In this document: piece after piece, positions 9,701 through 17,236 of the stretch
Numbering within the stretch: the stretch's first letter is position 1
How the letters are laid out: each line of letters starts with the position of its first letter
From: Streptomyces sp. CB01249
Lineage (GTDB): Bacteria > Actinomycetota > Actinomycetes > Streptomycetales > Streptomycetaceae
Length of the DNA stretch: 64,000 bases
Direction of reading: 5' to 3'
Assembly: GCF_001905735.1 (NCBI RefSeq)
Contig: NZ_LISW01000009.1
Span: forward strand, 62,001-126,000
The notes under the pieces: model-generated
Told to the model about the DNA's origin: nothing
Seen by the model: the letters and a program-made list of their open reading frames with translations, nothing else
Databases searched by the model: none
Position numbers and translations under genes: made by a program

Positions 9701-9824
9701 CACCGAGGCCCGCACGGCCGACTACCTCGGGGCTTCCGGTGACCTCCTGACGCCGGACGAGGACGGCGCGACGACCGTCGACATGCCCGTGCTGGGCACC
9801 AGGGCGGTGCTGCTGCGGCTGTAG
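6735..9824 (+). CDS. Glycoside hydrolase family 38 alpha-mannosidase
   Basis: A 1029-residue GH38 enzyme. LVQHAHLDIGYTDPQGT near residue 130 gives the HxD zinc ligands, and MQTDVPGQVVGLPDVL near residue 250 gives the probable catalytic aspartate. The middle helical bundle and a long C-terminal beta domain (to LGTRAVLLRL) match full-length bacterial alpha-mannosidases. No signal peptide is seen, so it should act in the cytoplasm on imported manno-oligosaccharides. It is the last gene of the operon; the free mannose would feed the ROK kinase and isomerase encoded divergently. Confidence 0.9.
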   Translation: MPRPDLSRPSWWDSDIARDILRDRGVSATGVLGGHPVRLSCEPLLRHDGDGGLLQSVRVQAGRPLTRAVVTTLSGASVRSELIPGPAGETRMLVPEVDAPLPVLVELPDLAPGEQVEVLLTPQRHWTLHLVQHAHLDIGYTDPQGTVLAEGRKYLDSLLELCRTTDDRPDASKFRWAVEGFFSFENWSANRPPEQVAQFLERVRQGRIELTAMPFNLHTETCSTDELHELLRPVRELRARHGIDVTTAMQTDVPGQVVGLPDVLADSGIRYLSVAHNWAGRAVPHHTGGGALPRLFRWRAPGGRSVLVWRTDTPHGLAYMEGSILGFDESYDRVDDLLPHYLSALATRQYPHEGRGIPGFPVLDEEFKGDPYPWDVLHLRVLGKFADNGPPRRVIADTVRRWNEEWAFPALRTSRNEDFFLDAEARYGDRLETLEGDWSDWWVDGVGAGAVPLAATRDGQAALADAQTVAGHAEILGAAGSGTTASAPEVYRAASLFNEHTWGGGDPWTHGDHGHASGERQWHWKYAQALRAHDDAKTLLDGASAALGGRLSPREGTLAGFYVTNTCSWPRSETVRLFLPESTVALEDPVRVLDARDGSVLEHTEEAQSNELHRAAGRFLLFRLTEVPAHGAVRVDVVPGQEPPAAPESRSEEPAVLENEFLRVRVDLRSAWIGSVVDKRTGRELVRQDATVGLNAYVYDEYATAGGFNHQSSKTTANGSMHLLASRTAAPPAALVHRFRDATGETLVYECAPAGTERLRVRVHLPHGQARIDLENRIAKPATLTKESAFFAFPFAMRRPDVRMEATGGMTGSGLPVVPGSAQHMRAVRRWVSFAEDEVVAAVATQDAPLVQVGGIAVPYAPYPQSLAQDEPGTLFSWVHNNIWDTNFPSEQAFDHVFRYSVSFGQTPHTSGPVLGMHTAAVGSRPLLAVRALGEKSPAPDASYGLLSVSDRRVRVVGLTVPTPGQVLVRLQSFAEEPVACRITPGFSVTEARTADYLGASGDLLTPDEDGATTVDMPVLGTRAVLLRL

Positions 9825-9885
9825 CCGACGGCCCGGGTTTCGGCCGGCGGCCTCGTCCGGACCATCGCCGTGCCGAAGAACACCC

Positions 9886-9914
9886 TTGACACCACGTCCC
9901 GCTGATCACATAGT
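9886..9914 (+). promoter_or_regulatory. Sigma70-type promoter of the IclR gene
   Basis: TTGACA at 9886-9891, a 17-base spacer and CATAGT at 9909-9914 form a good housekeeping promoter. It lies about 65 bases before the IclR start codon and runs directly into a perfect palindrome at 9921-9949. Confidence 0.65.
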
Positions 9915-9920
9915 TCTCCC

Positions 9921-9949
9921 CGCTGAGCGCAACGGCGTTGCGCTCAGCG
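9921..9949. promoter_or_regulatory. Perfect 29-base palindrome, probable IclR operator
   Basis: Two 14-base arms (left CGCTGAGCGCAACG) flank a single G with no mismatch. It begins 6 bases after the predicted -10, so it covers the transcription start. It precedes the IclR gene by 30 bases; autorepression is the natural reading. A terminator is unlikely because it sits between the promoter and its gene. Confidence 0.65.
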
Positions 9950-9979
9950 CACCAGATCAGCGAGGAAAGGGACGAGGCC

Positions 9980-10813
9980 ATGAACGAGGTGAACGGCGCG
10001 TCCGCCGGCTCCACCGCCCACGAGGCCGGCCGGCGCGACGACGCGGACGTCCTGGCCCCGCCCCAGCCCGGCGTTCTGCAGGGCGCGGACCGCGCCCTGC
10101 TCGCCCTGCTGTCGTTCACCGAGCGGCGCCCCGAGTGGGGGGTGAGCGAGATGGCGCGCAGGCACGGCTGGGACAAGGCCGTCGCCCAGCGCATCCTCAC
10201 CACGCTCGCCTCCCGCTCCTTCCTCACCTGCGACACCACCACCCGCCGCTACCGGCTCGGCCCCGCCGTGTCCCGGCTGGCGCGCGCCGGGGAGCACAGC
10301 GGGGTGCTGCCGTCGCTGGTCCGGCCGATCCTCGCCGGGCTGCTGCGGGAGACCGGCGAGAGCGTCGTGCTGAACGTGCCGCAGGGCGCCGGATACCGGT
10401 GCGCCGCCGCTGTCGACGGCACCGGTCCGGTCCGCTACACGGCGATCGTCGGCGCCGTGATGCCCGGCCACGCCGGCGCTTCCGGCCACGCCATCTTCGC
10501 CCACTACTCCGAGGCGGAGATCCGCCGCCTCTTCGGAGCCACCCCGCTCCAGCGCTTCAACGACCACACCGTCACCGGCCTCGACACCCTCCTGGCCCGG
10601 TACGCGGACGTGCGCTCCCGGGGGTACAGCGTCAGCCACGGCGAGTACGACGAGGCCGTCGCCGCCGTGGCCGCCCCCGTGTTCCAGGCCGGGACCATCG
10701 CCGCCTCGCTCACCGTCATCGGGCCCGCGCACCGCGTCACCCGTGCCGTCGACCGCATCACCGAACTCGTTCTGGCCGGGGCCGAGGAGGCCACGGCCGC
10801 CTTCGGCTCCTGA
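9980..10813 (+). CDS. IclR-family transcriptional regulator
   Basis: A 277-residue IclR regulator. A winged helix-turn-helix spans about residues 40-90 (RPEWGVSEMARRHGWDKAVA, then RILTTLASRSFL), followed by the effector-binding domain (VLNVPQGAGYRC, HAGASGHAIFAHYS, RSRGYSVSHGEYDEAVAAVA). ATG 9980 is preferred over an in-frame TTG inside the palindrome because GAGG sits just before it. It precedes and is co-oriented with the transporter-peptidase genes and probably controls them. Its effector is unknown. Confidence 0.88.
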   Translation: MNEVNGASAGSTAHEAGRRDDADVLAPPQPGVLQGADRALLALLSFTERRPEWGVSEMARRHGWDKAVAQRILTTLASRSFLTCDTTTRRYRLGPAVSRLARAGEHSGVLPSLVRPILAGLLRETGESVVLNVPQGAGYRCAAAVDGTGPVRYTAIVGAVMPGHAGASGHAIFAHYSEAEIRRLFGATPLQRFNDHTVTGLDTLLARYADVRSRGYSVSHGEYDEAVAAVAAPVFQAGTIAASLTVIGPAHRVTRAVDRITELVLAGAEEATAAFGS

Positions 10814-10952
10814 CCCGCCCGGCCCGGCGGCGCTGTCCGGCGGGCCCCGCATCCGTACGACGTGCGTCGTGCCGGAGTACGCGGATCGCCGCAGCCTGCC
10901 CGAAAAGTCCCTCCCCGCCCCGGGGCAGGGCCCACCCACCAAGGGGTGTTCC

Positions 10953-12617
10953 GTGTCGCATCACACCTCGCCGTCGGCCACCGCGCCGCCGCCCTCCGAC
11001 TCCGGCCCCGCCGCCGCATCCTCCGGCGCCGGCCACCCCCGCGTCCGCGAACCCGTCGTGTTCGTCGTCCTCGCCGTGCTGTCCGTCGTCGGCGCCGTCA
11101 TCGGTGCGGACCTGGTCGCCAAGCTCGGGATCTCCGCCAACACCTCGGTCGTCGGCGCGCTGATCGCCATGCTCATCGGGCGCATCCCGCTCGCCGGACT
11201 GCGCTCGATGCGCTCCGTGCACCGGCAGAACCTCGCCCAGAGCGCGATCTCCGCCGCCACCTTCGCCTCCGCCAACGCGCTGCTCACCTCGATCGCGGTG
11301 CCGTACGTCTTCGGGCGCGAGGACCTGGTGTGGCCGATGCTGGCCGGTTCCTTCGTGGGCCTGCTCATCGACACCTGGGTGCTCTACCGCTCCTTCGGTT
11401 CCCGGCTGCTGCCCGCCGACGCGGCCTGGCCGCCCGGGCAGGCCGCCGCCGAAACGATCAAGGCGGGTGACAAGGGCGGCAAGCGGGCCCTGGTGCTCGG
11501 CGCGGGCACGCTCGTCGGGCTCGGCGGCACCCTGTTCAGCCTGCCGCTGTCCGCCGCCGGTGTCGCCTTCCTCGGCAACGTCTGGGCGCTGCTCATGTTC
11601 GGTGTGGGGCTCGGCCTGCGCGAGTTCAGCCCCGATCTGTTCCACACCGACCTCGGCGCCGGATACGTGCCGCACGGCGTGATGGTCGGCGCGGGCATCG
11701 TGGCCCTCGGCCAGGCGGTCGTGCTGCTGGTCCGCCGCCGCTCCGCGCAGCAGCCCGCCGCGGCAACCGTGGCGGAGCACGACGAGACGACCTCGTACAC
11801 CGTGGACGAGAAGGGACTGCGGCGGTCGCTCGTACGCGGCTACGCCCTGTTCGTCGCCGGGGCCGTGCTGCTCGCCGTCCTCGGTGGGCTGATCGGCGAC
11901 ATGAGTCCGCTGGGACTGCTCGGCTGGGTGCTGTTCGCCGCGTTCGCGGCGCTCGTGCACGAGCTGATCGTCGGGCTCGCCGCGATGCAGTCCGGCTGGT
12001 TCCCGTCCTTCGCCGTCACCCTGATCTTCCTGGTCCTGGGGCTGCTCATCGGCATCCCGTCGGTGCCGCTCGCGCTCCTGGTGGGCTACGTGTCGGCGAC
12101 CGGTCCCGCCTTCGCCGACATGGGCTACGACCTCAAGGCCGGCTGGCTGCTGCGCCGCGAGCACCGGCCCTGGGACCCGTACGAGCGGGAGGGGCGCCGT
12201 GAGCAGTTCCGCGCCGCCCTCATCGGCTTCGCCGCGGCCCTCGTCGTGGTCGCCGTCCTGTGGCAGTCGTACTTCAGGCAGGGGCTGATCCCGCCCGTCG
12301 CCAAGGTCTACGCCGACACCGTCAAGCACGGCCTGGGCGAGCCCGGTGTGCTGCGCACCCTGCTGCTGTGGGCCATCCCCGGCGCCGCCATCCAACTGGT
12401 CGGCGGCACCAAGCGGCAGATGGGCGTCATGCTCGCGACGGGCCTGCTGATCCTCACCCCGAACGCCTGCTGGATGGTCCTCGCCGCGCTCGCCGTGCGC
12501 GTCGGCTACCGCAAGTGGCGCGGCCCCGCCGCCGACGAGGAACTGAACCTGGTCGGCGCCGGCCTCATCGCGGGCAGCTCGCTCGGCGACTCCGCCCAGA
12601 TCATCAAGGCGAGCTGA
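10953..12617 (+). CDS. OPT-family oligopeptide transporter
   Basis: A 554-residue integral membrane protein with about 14 hydrophobic segments. Family signatures include the region before AAETIKAGDKGGKRALVLGA, GYVPHGVMVGAGIVAL, and GGTKRQMGVMLATGLLI near the C-terminus. OPT proteins import small peptides (or metal chelates, in the YSL branch) with protons. The GTG start has AAGGGG 5-10 bases upstream. It is followed by two peptidase-like genes, which favours peptide uptake over metal uptake. Confidence 0.85.
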   Translation: MSHHTSPSATAPPPSDSGPAAASSGAGHPRVREPVVFVVLAVLSVVGAVIGADLVAKLGISANTSVVGALIAMLIGRIPLAGLRSMRSVHRQNLAQSAISAATFASANALLTSIAVPYVFGREDLVWPMLAGSFVGLLIDTWVLYRSFGSRLLPADAAWPPGQAAAETIKAGDKGGKRALVLGAGTLVGLGGTLFSLPLSAAGVAFLGNVWALLMFGVGLGLREFSPDLFHTDLGAGYVPHGVMVGAGIVALGQAVVLLVRRRSAQQPAAATVAEHDETTSYTVDEKGLRRSLVRGYALFVAGAVLLAVLGGLIGDMSPLGLLGWVLFAAFAALVHELIVGLAAMQSGWFPSFAVTLIFLVLGLLIGIPSVPLALLVGYVSATGPAFADMGYDLKAGWLLRREHRPWDPYEREGRREQFRAALIGFAAALVVVAVLWQSYFRQGLIPPVAKVYADTVKHGLGEPGVLRTLLLWAIPGAAIQLVGGTKRQMGVMLATGLLILTPNACWMVLAALAVRVGYRKWRGPAADEELNLVGAGLIAGSSLGDSAQIIKAS

Positions 12618-12673
12618 CCCCACTCCCCCCAGAACCACCTTCGTTCATACGCACCACCGCAAGGAGAAGCACC

Positions 12674-13741
12674 ATGGAGATGTTCAGCCGGCTCGAACCC
12701 CGCCCCGAGTACCTGAGCTACGAACTCGCCCTCGCCGCTCGCAAGCTCGTGGAGCAGGTGATGCTCGTCAAGCCCGGCGAGCACGTCGTCCTCACCGGCG
12801 ACACCAGCAGCGACCGCCGTGTCGTGGACGCCACCGCGCAGGCCGTCGCGGCGGCCGGGGCGCACCCCGTCGTCGTCTGGTACGAGACGATGCCCAGCTC
12901 CTCCATGGAGCCGCCGCGCCCCGTCGCCGGTGCCATAGCCGACGCCGACGTGTGGATCGAGTTCGCCGTCTCGTACGTGATGCACTCCGACGCGTTCCGC
13001 CGTGCGATGGCGAACGGCTGCCGCTACACCAACCTCACCGCGATGGACGTGCACATGCTCGTCGCGACGGTCGGCCGTCCCGACTTCGAGGGCGTCATCA
13101 AGCTCGGCAAGGCGCTGGTCCGCCTCCTGGAGCAGGCGGACGAGGTGCGCATCACCTCGGCCAACGGCACCGACATCACCGGCCGCAACGGCGACCGCCC
13201 CATCAACCTGCGGGGCAAGCCCGCCGAGAACCCCGGCGAGACCGTCATGCTCTCCGGCCAGATCTCCTGGAACCCGCTGGAGGAGACCCAGGACGGCGTG
13301 CTCGTCTTCGACGGTGCCCTGTGGCCGCCGGACCAGCTCGGTCTGCTGCGCACCCCGGTCCGCTGCACCGTGGAGAAGGGCGTCGTCACGAAGATCGACG
13401 GCGAGGGCCAGGACGCGGAGATCTTCCGCCGCTGGATGGAGTCCTGGGACGACCCGAACATGTTCCGTGTCGCCCACTGGTCCCTGGGGTTCAACCCGGG
13501 TGTCCCGGCACCGACCGGCCGCATCGTGGAGGACGAGCGCGTCTTCGGCTGCGTGGAGCTGGGCATCGGCACCAAGGGTGCCTGGATCGGCGGCGAGCCG
13601 TGGGTGTCCGCCGCCCACACCGACGGCTCGGTCCTCGGCCCGTCGATCTTCCTCGACGGCGAGTGCATCGAGAAGGACGGCGTGTACGTACACCCCGAGC
13701 TGGTCGAGATCTGCCGCGAACTGGGCGTCGCCGGCTACTGA
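12674..13741 (+). CDS. M29-type aminopeptidase (or dihydroxypyridine-dioxygenase-like relative)
   Basis: A 355-residue cytoplasmic metalloenzyme of the thermophilic aminopeptidase (M29) superfamily. Visible features are the N-terminal LVEQVMLVKPGEHVVLTGDT segment and the metal-ligand region VFGCVELGIGTKGAWIGG, then AAHTDGSVLGPSIFLDG. The strong ribosome site AAGGAG is 8 bases before the ATG. The same fold includes 2,5-dihydroxypyridine dioxygenase, so an aromatic-ring enzyme cannot be excluded. The adjacent peptide transporter and S33 peptidase make aminopeptidase more likely. Confidence 0.75.
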   Translation: MEMFSRLEPRPEYLSYELALAARKLVEQVMLVKPGEHVVLTGDTSSDRRVVDATAQAVAAAGAHPVVVWYETMPSSSMEPPRPVAGAIADADVWIEFAVSYVMHSDAFRRAMANGCRYTNLTAMDVHMLVATVGRPDFEGVIKLGKALVRLLEQADEVRITSANGTDITGRNGDRPINLRGKPAENPGETVMLSGQISWNPLEETQDGVLVFDGALWPPDQLGLLRTPVRCTVEKGVVTKIDGEGQDAEIFRRWMESWDDPNMFRVAHWSLGFNPGVPAPTGRIVEDERVFGCVELGIGTKGAWIGGEPWVSAAHTDGSVLGPSIFLDGECIEKDGVYVHPELVEICRELGVAGY

Positions 13742-13789
13742 CCGCCGACCGTTTGCCCGCCCCCTTCACCCCCGCCCCAGGAGCCGGAC

Positions 13790-15064
13790 TTGACCGACGA
13801 CCAGATCACGTACCGCCACAGCGGCCTCGTCTGCACCGATCACACCCTCGACGTACCCCTCGACCACGCCCGCCCCGACGGGCCGGGCATCTCCGTCTTC
13901 GCACGGGAGGTCGTCGCCGAGGGCATGGAGGGCCGTGAGCTGCCGCGGCTGCTCTGGCTCCAGGGCGGGCCGGGCGGGCGCGCCGAACGTCCCAACGCGG
14001 CGGGCGCCTGGCTGCGCCGCGCCCTGAAGGAGTTCCGCGTCGTCCTCCTGGACCAGCGCGGCACCGGCCGGTCCACCCCGGCGGACCGCACCACCCTGGC
14101 CGGCCGGGCCGACGCGGCGCGGTACCTCACGCATTTCCGGGCCGATTCGATCGTCCGCGACGCGGAGCTGCTGCGCCGCCGGTTGCAGGGCGACCGGCCC
14201 TGGACGGTGCTGGGGCAGAGCTTCGGCGGCTTCGCCACGCTCACGTATCTCGGCCTCGCCCCGGAGGGCCTGGACCGGGCCCTGATCACCGGCGGCCTGC
14301 CCACTCTCACCGGGCACGCCGACGACGTGTACCGGGCGGCGTACCGGCGTACGCTCGCCGCCAACGCCCGGTACTTCGAGCGATACCCCCATGACCGTGC
14401 CCTGGCCGCGCGGGTCGCCGCGCAGCTGGCCGACCGCGACGTCCGCATGCCGTCGGGCGAACGTCTGTCGGTGCGCCGGTTCCAGACGCTGGGGATCACC
14501 TTCGGCACCGCGTCGGCCTTCGACTCCCTGCACTATCTGCTGGAGGGCGCCTTCGTACCCGGGCGGGGCGGGCCGGTCCTGTCCGACACGTTCCTGCGCG
14601 GCGTCGACTCCGTCGTCTCGCTCGCGCCGCGTCCGCTGTACGCGGTCCTGCACGAGGCGATCTACGCGCAGGGCGGCCGGGCCACGGCATGGTCGGCCGA
14701 CCGGGTGCGGGCGGAGTTCCCCGAGTTCGACGCCTCCGCGGGCGGGCCGCTGCATTTCACGGGCGAGATGATGTACCCCTGGATGTTCGACGAGGACCCG
14801 GCCCTCGTCCCTCTGAAGGCCGCAGCGGACGCGCTCGCCCACCGCACCGACTGGCCCGCCCTCTACGACCTCGACCGCCTCGCGGCGAACACGGTGCCGG
14901 TCGCCGCGGCGGTGTACCGCCAGGACATGTACGTCGACCACGACCACTCCCTCACCACGGCGTCCCGGGTGCGGGGCCTGCGTACCTGGGTCTCCGAGAC
15001 CCACCTGCACGACGGCGTGAAGGCCGACCCCGGGGTCCTGGACCGCCTGCTGTCCCTGTCCTAG
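13790..15064 (+). CDS. S33 proline-iminopeptidase-like alpha/beta hydrolase
   Basis: A 424-residue serine hydrolase. The nucleophile elbow is LGQSFGGFATL near residue 142, preceded by the oxyanion-forming LWLQGGPGG and by DQRGTGRS, which is typical of proline iminopeptidases. The late RQDMYVDHDHS and THLHDG supply the probable Asp and His. It starts with TTG, supported by AGGAG 7 bases upstream. It likely removes N-terminal proline from peptides imported by the OPT protein. A perfect terminator follows 20 bases after the stop. Confidence 0.85.
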   Translation: MTDDQITYRHSGLVCTDHTLDVPLDHARPDGPGISVFAREVVAEGMEGRELPRLLWLQGGPGGRAERPNAAGAWLRRALKEFRVVLLDQRGTGRSTPADRTTLAGRADAARYLTHFRADSIVRDAELLRRRLQGDRPWTVLGQSFGGFATLTYLGLAPEGLDRALITGGLPTLTGHADDVYRAAYRRTLAANARYFERYPHDRALAARVAAQLADRDVRMPSGERLSVRRFQTLGITFGTASAFDSLHYLLEGAFVPGRGGPVLSDTFLRGVDSVVSLAPRPLYAVLHEAIYAQGGRATAWSADRVRAEFPEFDASAGGPLHFTGEMMYPWMFDEDPALVPLKAAADALAHRTDWPALYDLDRLAANTVPVAAAVYRQDMYVDHDHSLTTASRVRGLRTWVSETHLHDGVKADPGVLDRLLSLS

Positions 15065-15084
15065 GAGCGCCGCCGCACGCGGAA

Positions 15085-15114
15085 CGAGCCCTCGACCGGA
15101 AGGTCGAGGGCTCG
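15085..15114 (+). terminator. Strong hairpin terminator after the peptidase operon
   Basis: A perfect 13-base stem (CGAGCCCTCGACC) with a GGAA tetraloop begins 20 bases after the hydrolase stop. It closes the rightward operon and also lies after the stop of the leftward small gene at 15141, so it may act in both directions. Confidence 0.8.
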
Positions 15115-15140
15115 TCCATGGCCAGGGCCGGGGCGGCACA

Positions 15141-15308
15141 TCACCGCCTGCGGGCCCAGCCGCTGCCTATCCCCGCCACGTGGAGGGCCAGTGCCGTGAG
15201 CCCCAGCAGCATCACGTTGGTCGAGGAGAAGGCATCGTTGGTGCTGATATCCGCCGCGTTGATCAGGAACGAGACGAAGAACAACACCGCAGCGACGATT
15301 CCGAGCAT
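15141..15308 (-). CDS. Small membrane protein, 55 aa
   Basis: The protein starts MLGIVAAVLFFVSFLINAAD. Two hydrophobic segments (about residues 2-19 and 31-49) are joined by a polar loop DISTNDAFSSTN, with an arginine-rich end. AAGGGG precedes the ATG. I recognise it only as a type of short two-helix membrane protein common in Streptomyces; the function is unknown. The neighbouring gene at 15376 is of similar size and orientation. Confidence 0.7.
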   Translation of the reverse strand: MLGIVAAVLFFVSFLINAADISTNDAFSSTNVMLLGLTALALHVAGIGSGWARRR

Positions 15309-15375
15309 GGCAAGCCCCTTTCGTGGAAGTGGAATTCCTTTTACCCCGTTGGAACGGAAACGGTCAGCAGGGAAT

Positions 15376-15543
15376 TCACCACCGGTACCAGCGGCCGCGC
15401 TTACCGTTGACCGTCGGCCGGATCACGAACCCGAGAAGCCAGACCACCAGCACGATGACGGCGATCCACCACAGGGCCTTCAGCGCGAATCCGGCACCGA
15501 AGAGAAGCAGGGCGAGCAGCAGAACAAGAATGACAGGAACCAT
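15376..15543 (-). CDS. Small hydrophobic membrane protein, 55 aa
   Basis: The protein starts MVPVILVLLLALLLFGAGFA and has two membrane helices joined at a KALWW turn, with a basic tail (NGKRGRWYRW). It resembles the short hydrophobic proteins often expressed under stress in Actinobacteria. GGAGG sits 10 bases before the ATG. It is upstream of the other 55-residue membrane protein on the same strand, 67 bases apart, so co-transcription is possible. The function is unknown. Confidence 0.7.
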   Translation of the reverse strand: MVPVILVLLLALLLFGAGFALKALWWIAVIVLVVWLLGFVIRPTVNGKRGRWYRW

Positions 15544-15649
15544 GATTATCAACCTCCGAGACGTCCTGTGCCCCGGAGATTCGGCTTCACTCGCCTGACC
15601 TTACTTAAATCTTATGCACGCTTTGATCGCTCGATGGCGGGTATCCGGG

Positions 15650-16153
15650 TCACCCGTGATACGTGATGTAGCCGTTGCCGTCGCGGTCGTTGGCCCTCTT
15701 GGTGTAGGCGTGGACGTCCGCGCGGGCGCCGGAGGGCTTGTAGAGGTAGATCGTGTCCTTGTCGTTGTTCCAGATGAAGTTGCAGTTCTGGCGGTAAACG
15801 ACGTTCTTGGCGTCGGAGTCGGTGCCCCGGTTGCCGCGGAGCTTCACGTAGTCGCCGGGCTGCAGCGTGTGGGACTTCGTGAAGGTGAACTTGTTCCCGG
15901 TGGCGTCCTTGACGACGTAGCCCTTGAGGTTGACCGTCGTGGTCCGCGAGTAGTTCTTGATCGTCAGGTACTCGCTCGCCGCGTTGCCGCCCGAGCACTT
16001 GTTGGAGTCGCGCCCCGGTGCGTCGTACTGGACGCCCTTGATCTTCAGGACCGAGGAGTACTCGGCGGCCTGGGCAGGAGTGCCGGCGACGAGGCCGAGC
16101 GAGACGACCGAAGCCATGGTTGCGGCGGTGGTCAGGGCATGACGGGTGCGCAT
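15650..16153 (-). CDS. Secreted lamin-tail-domain-like protein
   Basis: A 167-residue exported protein. A signal peptide covers residues 1-29 (ending AGTPAQA-AEY). The rest looks like one lamin-tail-type beta sandwich: SEYLTIKNYSRTTTVNLKGY, then VVKDATGNKFTF and LQPGDYVKLRGN, ending YITYHG. A pair of cysteines (KCSGG; RQNCNFIWN) may form a disulfide. AAGGGGGAA precedes the ATG chosen here; upstream codons in the frame have no such site. Such domains are found in secreted, often wall- or DNA-associated proteins. The exact role is unknown. Confidence 0.75.
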   Translation of the reverse strand: MRTRHALTTAATMASVVSLGLVAGTPAQAAEYSSVLKIKGVQYDAPGRDSNKCSGGNAASEYLTIKNYSRTTTVNLKGYVVKDATGNKFTFTKSHTLQPGDYVKLRGNRGTDSDAKNVVYRQNCNFIWNNDKDTIYLYKPSGARADVHAYTKRANDRDGNGYITYHG

Positions 16154-16261
16154 GGCGGTTCCCCCTTGGTGGTGCGGATGAAGCGCCCCAGAGCCTACCG
16201 ATAATGTGACCATACGGTGAACAGAACCAGGAGATTGTGCGGACACCTGCATGATGGGGGC

Positions 16262-16966
16262 GTGGATTTCGAGCCGTTCCGGGGCGAGTTGACGACGTAC
16301 TGCTACCGCGTGCTGGGCTCGTTCCACGAGGCGGAGGACCTGGTGCAGGAGACGTTGCTGCGGGCGTGGAAGGCCCGGAAGCGGTACGACCCGGGGCGCG
16401 CGTCGGTACGGACCTGGCTGTACCGGATCGCGACCAACGTGTGCCTGACCGCCCTGGAGGGGCGCGGACACCGTCCGCTGCCGCCGAGGTTGCCGAGCAG
16501 CTGGGGACGACGGTCGCGGCGGTCAACAGCGCGCTGCAGCGGGCCCGTGCCGCGCTCGCCGAAGTGGCCGACGCCGGTGCGGTCGCCGAGCCGGACGATC
16601 CCGGGGTGCGGGCGGTCGTCCAGCGGTACGTCCGGGCGTTCGAGGCGGCGGACGTGCCCGCGCTGGTGCGCCTGCTGGCCGAGGACGCCGTGCTGGAGAT
16701 GCCGCCGGTGCCGCTGTGGTACCGCGGCAGCGGGGACTACGGCCGGTTCATGGAGCGGGTGTTCGCGATGCGCGGCACCGGCTGGGCCGTGCGGGAGCTC
16801 ACCGCCAACGGGCAGCCCGCGCTCGCCGCGTACGCGCCGGCGTCCGGGGGTGGGCACCGGCTGCACACCTTGCAGGTCTTCGCCGTCATCGACGGCCGGG
16901 TCGCGCACAACGTGGTCTTCGCCGATCCGCGCGTCTTCGACGCCTTCGGCGAACTCGCGCCTCCTC
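16262..16966 (+). pseudogene. Decayed ECF sigma factor with SnoaL-like C-terminus
   Basis: The GTG start gives sigma region 2 (VDFEPFRGELTTYCYRVLGS, then HEAEDLVQETLLRAWKA and RTWLYRIATNVCLTALEGRG). At about 16484 the reading frame shifts directly into region 4 (AEVAEQLGTTVAAVNSALQR), so the roughly 80-residue stretch normally between them is missing. A SnoaL-like domain follows (FEAADVPALVRLLAEDAVLE) and breaks off at about 16966. Both the internal deletion and the frameshift argue that it is non-functional. The intact relatives are the ECF sigma factors with C-terminal SnoaL domains. Confidence 0.8.
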
Positions 16967-17215
16967 GACGGCGATCCGGGCGAGGCCGTCAAGCGCGAGC
17001 AGCGGGACGTGGTGGTCGCCGGGAGCCTGAGCGTCGTGCGGCAGCTGATGGCCGCGGACCTGGTGGACGAGTACCGGCTGCTGACCTTCCCCACCATCCT
17101 GGACACCGGGCGGAGGCTGTTCCCGGCGGACGGGCCTCATGCCGACCTGGAGTGCCTGGGCAGTGAGCGGGCCGGCGCCGCCGTTCTCACCCGCCACCGC
17201 AAGGTCGGCCGCTGA
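16967..17215 (+). pseudogene. C-terminal remnant of a RibD/DHFR-like reductase
   Basis: About 80 residues, from DGDPGEAVKREQRDVVVAGS to VRQLMAADLVDEYRLLTFPT and GRRLFPADG, match only the C-terminal half of dihydrofolate-reductase-like (RibD C-terminal) proteins. The N-terminal half is absent. It joins the sigma-factor remnant without any start codon or spacer, as a deletion would leave it. No signal for independent expression is seen. Confidence 0.7.
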
Positions 17216-17236
17216 CCGACCGGGGCGGGGGCCGGA

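Noticed and set aside
12674..13741. 2,5-Dihydroxypyridine dioxygenase (nicotinate pathway)
   Set aside because: It shares the M29 fold, but no other pyridine or nicotinate gene is nearby and two peptide-related genes flank it.
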